A DNA stretch of 64,000 nt from Stenocarpella maydis (lineage: Eukaryota > Ascomycota > Sordariomycetes > Diaporthales > Diaporthaceae). A program made the translations under genes and the position numbers. A model generated the notes under the pieces. It saw nothing but the letters and a program-made list of their open reading frames with translations. It was not told the DNA's origin and did no database searches. Where the stretch lies: positions 255,929-319,928 of the forward strand of contig NQMI01000011.1 of assembly GCA_002270565.1 (NCBI GenBank), read 5' to 3'. Positions 57,557 to 64,000 of this stretch are shown piece by piece; within the stretch, counting starts at the first letter, position 1; every line of letters begins with the position of its first letter.

Positions 57557-59430
57557 ATGTCACCTGCTCAATTAGTCTTGTTTCTATTTCTATCATTTGT
57601 GATCGCAAATTATGCCTACAGATGCGTCGAGCGCTGGGACGTAGGCGGTGGGGCCCCCTGGCTGAGGGAGACCCTCCCGTACGTGACCAACGGATGGCAG
57701 TACCTGACTGACATGCAAGGATTTCTGGAACGAGCTAGGTAAGATAAGCATACAAACAACCTGTTCTAAACTTTCAAGATCGAAGACCTGCGAAGATCTA
57801 ACGATCACTTGCCTCTTGACCGTTTCAAGCTGGACCTTGCGCGAAAACGGCCTCGTCAGGTTCCGACTCGGGGGCAGAAAGATTTACCTCGTCACGGGCG
57901 CCTCAAACGTCAAGGCCATGTTTCGCCCGTCCCGCGGCCTGAGCCCTGATATATTCATGCTCGACATCATGAACTACGTGTGGGGGGCAAACAAGGACGA
58001 GCTTCGAAAATTCCGCCAGGACCGGTCCGGACGCCTGCAGAAGCCCCTGCCAGGCTTTGAGGGCCAGCCCAGCGGTGAGCGATACTGGGCCAGCCAGCAC
58101 CACCTGCACGCGGAGTTTTTGGCCCGGGCTGACGCGGCCAATCGCCTCGGTGCGCTGTATTTCGACCGCTTCAAGGACCGGATCGATGCGCTCCCTATGG
58201 GTGAGTGGAAGGAAGTGAGCGTTATGAACTTTATGATGAACGACATGTCGCAGAGTGCACTCATCACTTTCATGGGCACTCGGATCATCGAGATCAACCC
58301 TGGCTTTATGGACGCCATGTGGGACTTCATCCTCACGGCTGCTGAGCTGCCCTGGGGCCTCCCCAGATGGCTCAATCCGCGGCCCTGGCAGAACCGCGAC
58401 CGCTTTCACGGCATGACGAGGAAATACCTCGATTCTGCGTGGGCTAATTTCGACTGGAACGGTCCATATTCCGACGCGGACTGGGAGCCGCATTTTGGTT
58501 CCCGCGCTGCCCGCCAGATGGCACTGTGGATGAAGGACAACCTGTCGCCGGAGACGTCAGCAGGCTTGGTGGCGGCTTTTATCTTTGGGTCAGTTCGCGT
58601 CGTGCTCTCAGTCCGACTTTCACAGATTCCATGCCAACAGGTAATACGTGAGTTGAGTCTGACCAGTATACAGCACCAATGCAAATGCGGTCCGCATGGC
58701 CATGTGGGGAATGGTTGAGCTTGTGAAAGACCCTGCCTTGTATCAAGAGGTGAGAAAAGAGGTGCAAGAAAATTGCGTACGGGTTGACCCCAGCACAGGC
58801 GCTCGCAACCTCGACGCTGAAAAGATGCTCAAGCTGCCACTGCTAAAATCAGTCTACGTTGAGACGCTCCGTTTACATGTCTCAGTCAATGTCACGCGCG
58901 AAGTGGTCCAGTCGCAATCACTGGGCAATGGCTACAACGTGGAGACCGGGGCTCTGCTACAGGCGCCCTCGCAGCTCGCACACTACGACGAAGAGGTCTG
59001 GCGGGACGCGCACGGGGAGCATCCTGCGTCCGAGTTCTGGGCACACCGGCACACTCAGTATATCCAAAAGGCCAATGAAGCTGGACAGCTCACGTATGAG
59101 ACCGAGTTTAGCATGGGAGGCCGCGTGGGCTCGTATTTCCCGTACGGTATGTGGATCGACAGGGCATTCCAGGGAGATGATGGATCTGGGCTGACCTGTG
59201 TATTTAAAGGCGGGGGTATATCAATTTGTCCAGGACGCCACTTCGCTATGCGAGAGATTATGTTCACGCTTGGGGCTTTGGTGGCGAGATTTGATGTTGA
59301 GTTCCTTGAATGGACTCACAGGGACGGATCAAAGTCCGATAGGCCGGCACAGAATGACAAACGCTTTGCTGGTGCCGTAGGAATGCCACCTGATCGGGAT
59401 ATGAAGATTAAATGGCAAAGGTTATGGTGA
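57557..59430 (+). CDS. Cytochrome P450 monooxygenase with membrane anchor
   Basis: Predicted ER-bound heme monooxygenase. Model: join(57557..57738,57830..58588,58674..59430), 565 residues; introns 91 and 85 bp (GTAAGA..TCAAG and GTCAGT..ATACAG). An N-terminal hydrophobic anchor (PAQLVLFLFLSFVIANYAY) is followed by WDVGGGAPWLRETLPYV. The I-helix region is AAFIFGTNANAVRMAMWGM, the ExxR motif is ETLR (377-380), and the heme-ligand loop is FKGGGISICPGRHFAMRE with Cys499. The architecture, including an AxxxN in place of the usual threonine of the I-helix, resembles CYP7/CYP8-like fungal P450s, several of which do not follow the ordinary hydroxylation path. It is cut off from the PKS group by the transposon block, so its pathway is uncertain. 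Confidence 0.9.
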
Positions 59431-60844
59431 GAGGTGCCCCACCAGGGTTTCAACCACCACCTGGGCAAGTCTAGAAAAAAGGCTTAAGTTGCGAATTAAA
59501 AAATGTAATCAACATTGCATACCGGGAGGCAAGGCAGAGGGCATGAATAGGCTCCTTTATGAGTACATTGTTACTGAAGTACCTTAGAGTCTCAGAGCCA
59601 AGAGATTCTGGAACCATTACTGGGGCTAGTGAGTATCATCACAGTTGTCACGATCCATGCCATAGTAGTATCAATTTGTACCATTTCAGGTTCATTCAAA
59701 ATCCCTCCATGGTTAGGCAGTCAGGCTCGCCCGACTAAGGCTACTGATCATGAATTTTATTCATTGGCTTACGACGTATTGATGTGGGAGACAGAGCAAG
59801 CGAGTCTAGATGGTTGTAACTATGCCAGCGTATTGGCCACTCAATGGATCGGGTGATGGATGGGTGGACAGATGAAAGAGTATACAAGAGGATGAAGGAA
59901 AGGTGAATGGTCGCCTGGATCCAAAACCATAACAAGAAGGATTCAAGGGCGGATATCAACTGCCAGAAATACCCTACCTGACACTGAGAGGCATACCTTC
60001 CTACAATGATGTAAGCAGGTCACAATACATAGAACGGAGGAAGGACTTTTTAAGGCATGGTTAAGATGGGGGCCAAATGCCATGAATGTTTCACATAACG
60101 CGAGGGAAAACAGGCGTATGGACCTTGAAAAACTCGAAGGTGAGTAAAGACTACAGATGGCCTTGTAGCTGCGAATAACATTCATAAATAATGAAAATTT
60201 AAAGATATCTTTTCAATCTTTATATTTTGAATTTTGGTTTTAATTTTATGGTTACGATACAGTTAGTAAATATTCTTAATTAAAAAAAAATACTTAATAT
60301 TCCTTGTAATTTTCACCAGAGGGGTTAATAACCGAAGGTCTTAGTCTCTCACCGCAGTGCTATTTGTTCTTTCTGTCTGGTGCCTCACTCACCCAGCACA
60401 GAGCAGACATTACATGCGTTCCATCCTGACCGTCCCTTACCTGACCGCTCACGACGATAAGAATACGACAACTTATGTCAGGAGCACGAATTAACATGCA
60501 GAGAGGCATATACTGCTGCTATTTCAGGATCCGGGCCAAAGCAGCCGGGTGTCTAGGGATAGTAAGTAGAAGGGGCCCCCGGACAAGAGGCACCAAAGAC
60601 AGAGACCGCGCAGCACAGCCGCACGCGATCCTCTAGACCACGGACAGACAATGGCTGCTGCCGTACAGATAACTGCTCCATCTCATTGCTTGACACGTAC
60701 CCCGGTTATCAAACCTTGGGGGGGGGGGGGTAAATATATGTGCCCAGGACGAGACGTGCTCCAGGCCTAAAGGTACTAATGATGAGCAGCGAGGTATCCC
60801 ACTAGACAGCCAGAACACCCCGTGGCTCTGTCCCGCTCGAGACA
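59431..60844. other. Gene-poor stretch
   Basis: No coding gene is supported in 1.4 kb. It contains a short A+T-rich tract (about 60185-60310) and a run of about twelve G at 60718-60730. Small open frames on both strands show no domain features. The last part is the 3' region of the convergent coiled-coil gene. Confidence 0.45.
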
Positions 60845-62790
60845 TCAACCCAAGCCCTCTGCAAGCTCGCGCTCCTCATTCTTCAGGATCTCCAGCTTCT
60901 CGGATATCTCTTGTGCCCTTACGGCCGCGTCGGCCACCTCATCTTCGAGAGCCCGAGCCTCAGCGTCGGCGGCATCGGCGTCGCTGCGCGAGGTGCGAAG
61001 CTTATGCTCTGCCGAGCGGAGGAACAGCTCGTAGAGGACCGCAGGGTCGGGTAATCGCGCGTGGCACGCCGTGCCGTCCTGAGGGCCCGACGGGCTGTCG
61101 TTTTCGTGGCCGTCTTGTTGGCCGCCACCATTGTTGCTGGTACGCAGCCGCCGCAGGCTGGCGCTCGAGGAGGGGGATGTTAGATGATGTGCCGTGTTCC
61201 AATGCTCCGACAACTCGTGAGCCACAGCCTCCACACCGCCGTCCGCCCGGCCCCGGTGGTCCTCACCAGCGACGGGGCCAGTGCCCAACAACATGTTGCA
61301 CGCGTTATTCACCTCGGGCGCTAGCACCTCCTTCAACATGGCAGACGGCGATTCTCTTAGGCTCTTGAGTGCCGCAAGCGCAGCCGCCAGCGCATCGTGC
61401 CGCGCAATTGCCGCGCCGACGGCTCCGGTGGGTTCGCGTGCGGCCGTGGCCCTTGCCTGCTTGGAATGCGCCTCGGCGGTGAGCTCGGCGAGGCGGTTCG
61501 ACTCGCTCTTGATGGACGCTCGGACGCTCTGCAGGTCAAGCTGGATCTGGGTCTTCAGGGCCTTCTCTTTCCTGTCATACCGGGCCTCTGCCTCCCTCTT
61601 TTCTGCAAGGAGGTCGTCGAGCTTACGCTTCGCCGTACGATAGGTTGCTGGAGGGGCTGAGGGGGTTGATTGGCGGGAGGGGCCGAACGAGGGCGTGGAG
61701 GGGCCTGGGCCATGCGAGCTGAAGAGAGGCATACCTATCCTTCTTGTCCAGCCTGAGTCGCCTAGAGGCTTATTTGTTGGTCTCGCGTGAGCGGTGCTGA
61801 AGAGTTGCTCTGGTGGCTGCCTGCTCTGCACGTGGTGGTCGGTGGTGTGAGGCGAAACTTGGGTGCTGTCTCGGGCCTGTTGCGTCAGACCCAATAATGA
61901 CGACGCGGCTGAGGCCTTAGCTGCGAGGTCTGCCTCAGAATCGGATTCCCGTCGGAAGAGCTGTTGCTTCTGGCTCACGTATTGGCTCTGCTGTGACGGT
62001 ACCGGCGACTGCGACAGCGACGTTAGCCGGGACAGTGGCTGGCGTGGCGACTCGCCCAGCTGCACACTTCCAGTGATGCTTGTGTTGTGGTGGTATTGTG
62101 CCGGCGGGGTTTCTATGTTGTGAAGTCGGCTTTGGCGTTGATCGTGGGCGTGGTAGGCAACCCAGCTGTGCGTTGCAGCACGTGCAGGCGCGGGCGCGGA
62201 TGCGATGCTCGTGGATAGGCTCGCGGTGCTGCCTCGTCGCCTGTCGCGTCGTCCCTGGCGTGTCCTTGTTGCTGCCGGTGACGTCTTCACCCTGCTCTCA
62301 GCGTGGGCTGCCTCGATTGTGTTCTGGATTGCCAGCCTGCTGATTGCGTTGCGGCCTATCTTGTTGCTCACGGCTAGTGCCTCAGCCTCGTCGTAACTGT
62401 CGTCATCCAGGTCGTCCCTGTGTCCCTCCTCCTCGGCCCTCTTGAGCAGCTCCGCAACAGCCCAGTCCCTGTTCTCCTTGCCCGTAAGCCGCGAGAGTTT
62501 CGCCAGGGCCTTGGCGGGGCGCTCAGTCCAATGGTCGGGGATCACATGTGCTGGGAGGATGTCGTCGATGCTCGAGATGCCCCATGCTTCTTGAACGCGG
62601 TCGAGCGCGCTGCGTGTGACTTTGTTGGGCTGACCGTGGCAATTCAAAGCGGGGGCTGGGGACGGCACGGGCTGTTCGGCTGGGCTCAAGCTGCCGTGGT
62701 GGCTTTGAGGATCGTCATGGCCGTCATGCTCGTCGTGCTCGTCGTGCTCGTCGCGCTCGCCAGCCTCGCGCTGCTGTTGCTGCTGCCGCG

Positions 62791-62828
<38 letters not shown>

Positions 62829-62866
62829 GGCGGTATTCTGCGCTGGGAGGCTCTGGTCGCAGGCAT
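60845..62866 (-). CDS. Proline-rich, coiled-coil protein of unknown function
   Basis: An intronless minus-strand frame of 673 residues from the first plausible ATG (MPATRASQRR); a longer reading from 63079 would translate the repeat region upstream. I do not recognise a family. Order of parts: a 15-residue poly-Pro run and a Gln run near the N-terminus, a DEHDEHDEHDGHDD acidic repeat, a more compact section (ALDRVQEAWGISSIDDILPA, then ENRDWAVAELLKRAEEEG), a long Ser/Thr/Gln/Pro-rich disordered middle, a coiled coil (KRKLDDLLAEKREAEARYDR to LAELTAEAHSK) and a second C-terminal coiled coil rich in Ala and Glu (AEARALEDEVADAAVRAQEI). The codon use is GC-rich and normal for a gene. No signal peptide or membrane segment. 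Role unknown; a scaffold or nuclear protein is possible. Confidence 0.72.
62788..62836. repeat. GGC/CCG trinucleotide tract encoding poly-Pro
   Basis: About fifteen GGC units on the plus strand, read as CCG/CCGCC prolines on the minus strand of the coiled-coil gene; adjacent CTG/TGC units encode the Gln run. Such tracts vary in length between strains. Confidence 0.9.
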
Positions 62867-62935
62867 GGTTGTTGAGAGATTGTCTGGTGTGGAAATAGTG
62901 TTTGGTGTTGTTGCCTCTGCCTGCCCATTTGGCAG

Positions 62936-63254
62936 CGGAAATGTGCAGGTGAGGGGTACCTGTACGTGCACATCAGCTGCACCTGCACCTTCGTAGCCTT
63001 GCACCTGCACATTTCTCCAAGCCCCTGCACCTGCATTGAGTCTACACTTACGCCTGCACCTTTTTAGAAATACACCCACACCTGCACCTGCACATTTAAT
63101 TATCCTTGCACCTGCACATTGCTAGCGTTGTAACTGCACAGGTTTTTCTGTACTGGACCTACCTTTCTATACCTACACCCACACTGCGTTATCCACACAC
63201 CTACACATTATCTGCACCTGCACCTTTTTACTTTTTACCTGCACTTGCACCTGT
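62936..63254. repeat. Degenerate CTGCAC minisatellite upstream of the coiled-coil gene
   Basis: Across about 320 bp the unit CCTGCAC, often as CACCTGCACC, recurs more than a dozen times with irregular spacing (for example CTGCACCTGCACC at about 62976 and CACCTGCACCTGCACA at about 63080). It begins 70 bp upstream of the proposed start codon. It could be a decayed minisatellite or an array of E-box-like CACCTG/CAGGTG sites. Confidence 0.75.
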
Positions 63255-64000
63255 CATATGGTCTTGGGGCCCAGAGACCCAAATACAACTGGTCCTATTC
63301 CAAGTACGCTATCACATGTTGTAAAAACTTCTATACCCCACTACTCCATCAACCAAAGACAAGTTCGATCGTCTACCCCAGTTCTATATCAGCTGCACAT
63401 TTTTGGCCGTGGATTCAGGAGCAAGTGGGCTGACACGCCGACTACACAACCCTTCACACACCGTCAACCCCGAAGCAAGGAAGGGTGTAAGCCCTGTCAA
63501 GATCTCTCGCCACATTCATTTACGCCACAAGCCTGTCAATTTCAAGAACATCCGTGTCGGCAACCGTGTTGAAGGCGTTAAAGCCCTACACGACTGTATT
63601 TAGTATTCTAATAACTTTAGGATTATTGACTATATTTCCAAGTGAGCTACTGCGCAAATCTGAGACGGCTGAGAAGGGGCCCCTGCCACCGTGCTGATTC
63701 TGTGGCTCAACCGCGGGTTAACCTTATAAGAGATCAAACAGCAGACGGAGATCAGTGATCTTGCGTGTTCCGTAACAGCTGGTAGCGCGGTTAGTTTTGA
63801 GGTTTTTAGCGAGGTATCCGACCGCAGGCCTCTATCCTACCGAGCTGGGCAAAGACCTCCTCTCGGAATCCTGCTTGCCGCTCCTCCCAGATCTAATTTC
63901 AGAGGCACTTAAAAAAGCGCAGCAGATCACGGGTGCCAGCCAGTGCTACTTCCGATTCTGGGCTCGAACCTGGCTGCCTTCGCTTCGTGGAGTGTTTGTG
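63255..64000. other. Terminal flank without supported gene
   Basis: No gene is supported. Three overlapping small open frames cover 63245-63603 but lack family features and an obvious initiation context. A TGGGCTCGAACC string at about 63960 resembles a tRNA T-loop, but no complete tRNA fold can be drawn inside the window. Confidence 0.4.

Noticed and set aside
57903..58493. Minus-strand frame of 196 codons inside the distal P450
   Set aside because: Antisense shadow of the GC-rich second exon.
63900..64000. tRNA gene suggested by TGGGCTCGAACC near the window end
   Set aside because: T-stem does not pair properly and the rest of a tRNA is absent or outside the window.

Overview
The window reads as a filamentous ascomycete (Pezizomycotina) chromosome segment. 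Support: genes with many short introns (about 50-100 bp, GT..AG with CTRAC-type branch sites), fungus-specific enzyme families (highly reducing PKS, LovC-type trans-enoyl reductase, fungal type III PKS, Zn2Cys6 regulator), and long A+T-rich blocks of decayed transposons in which Gln codons have become TAG/TAA, as expected from repeat-induced point mutation (RIP). No rRNA, tRNA or CRISPR array could be supported.

Region 1 (about 1-11.2 kb) is a compact biosynthetic group: a type III polyketide synthase (992-2321), a TauD-type Fe(II)/2-oxoglutarate dioxygenase (2833-3923, minus), a small predicted four-TM protein (4600-5007), an ABBA aromatic prenyltransferase of the CloQ/NphB type (5311-6288), an O-methyltransferase (6897-8427) and a cytochrome P450 (9434-11183). 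Together they suggest a prenylated, methylated and oxidised aromatic polyketide (a meroterpenoid) made by a type III rather than a type I PKS. Related hairpin-like repeats lie in three of its intergenic gaps. A decayed fragment of a DHA2-type MFS transporter (11650-11916) sits at the border with region 2.

Region 2 (about 12.3-38.8 kb, perhaps with the P450 at 57.6-59.4 kb) is a reduced-polyketide group: an eight-exon highly reducing PKS of about 2908 residues ordered KS-AT-DH-CMeT-(structural region without ER)-KR-ACP-terminal reductase (12291-21485, minus), a DHA1 MFS transporter (22366-23898, minus), an aldo-keto reductase (25287-26532), an SDR (27768-28826), a secreted berberine-bridge-type FAD oxidase (29099-30954, minus), a trans-acting enoyl reductase (32527-33704) and a Zn2Cys6 regulator (37485-38834). 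The set matches the logic of betaenone/solanapyrone-type pathways: an ER-less PKS served by a separate ER, reductive aldehyde release, and a flavin oxidase that could set up a Diels-Alder step. The product is inferred, not shown.

Region 3 (about 34.1-37.1 and 38.9-57.0 kb) is A+T-rich repeat sequence. It holds a truncated Ty3/gypsy element (about 41.06-45.4 kb), a nearly complete Ty3/gypsy element with two 466-468 bp LTRs (45544-56981, minus), and a 2933-bp Mutator-like (MULE) transposon with 45-bp terminal inverted repeats and an 8-bp target duplication, inserted against the inner edge of one LTR. This block splits the regulator and PKS group from the distal P450.

Region 4 (59.4-64 kb) holds a single-exon proline-rich, coiled-coil protein gene (60845-62866, minus) with a CTGCAC-rich degenerate minisatellite just upstream; no other gene was recognised.

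Gene models were built by hand from the sequence. Splice sites were chosen so that reading frame and family motifs stay continuous; transcripts were not available.
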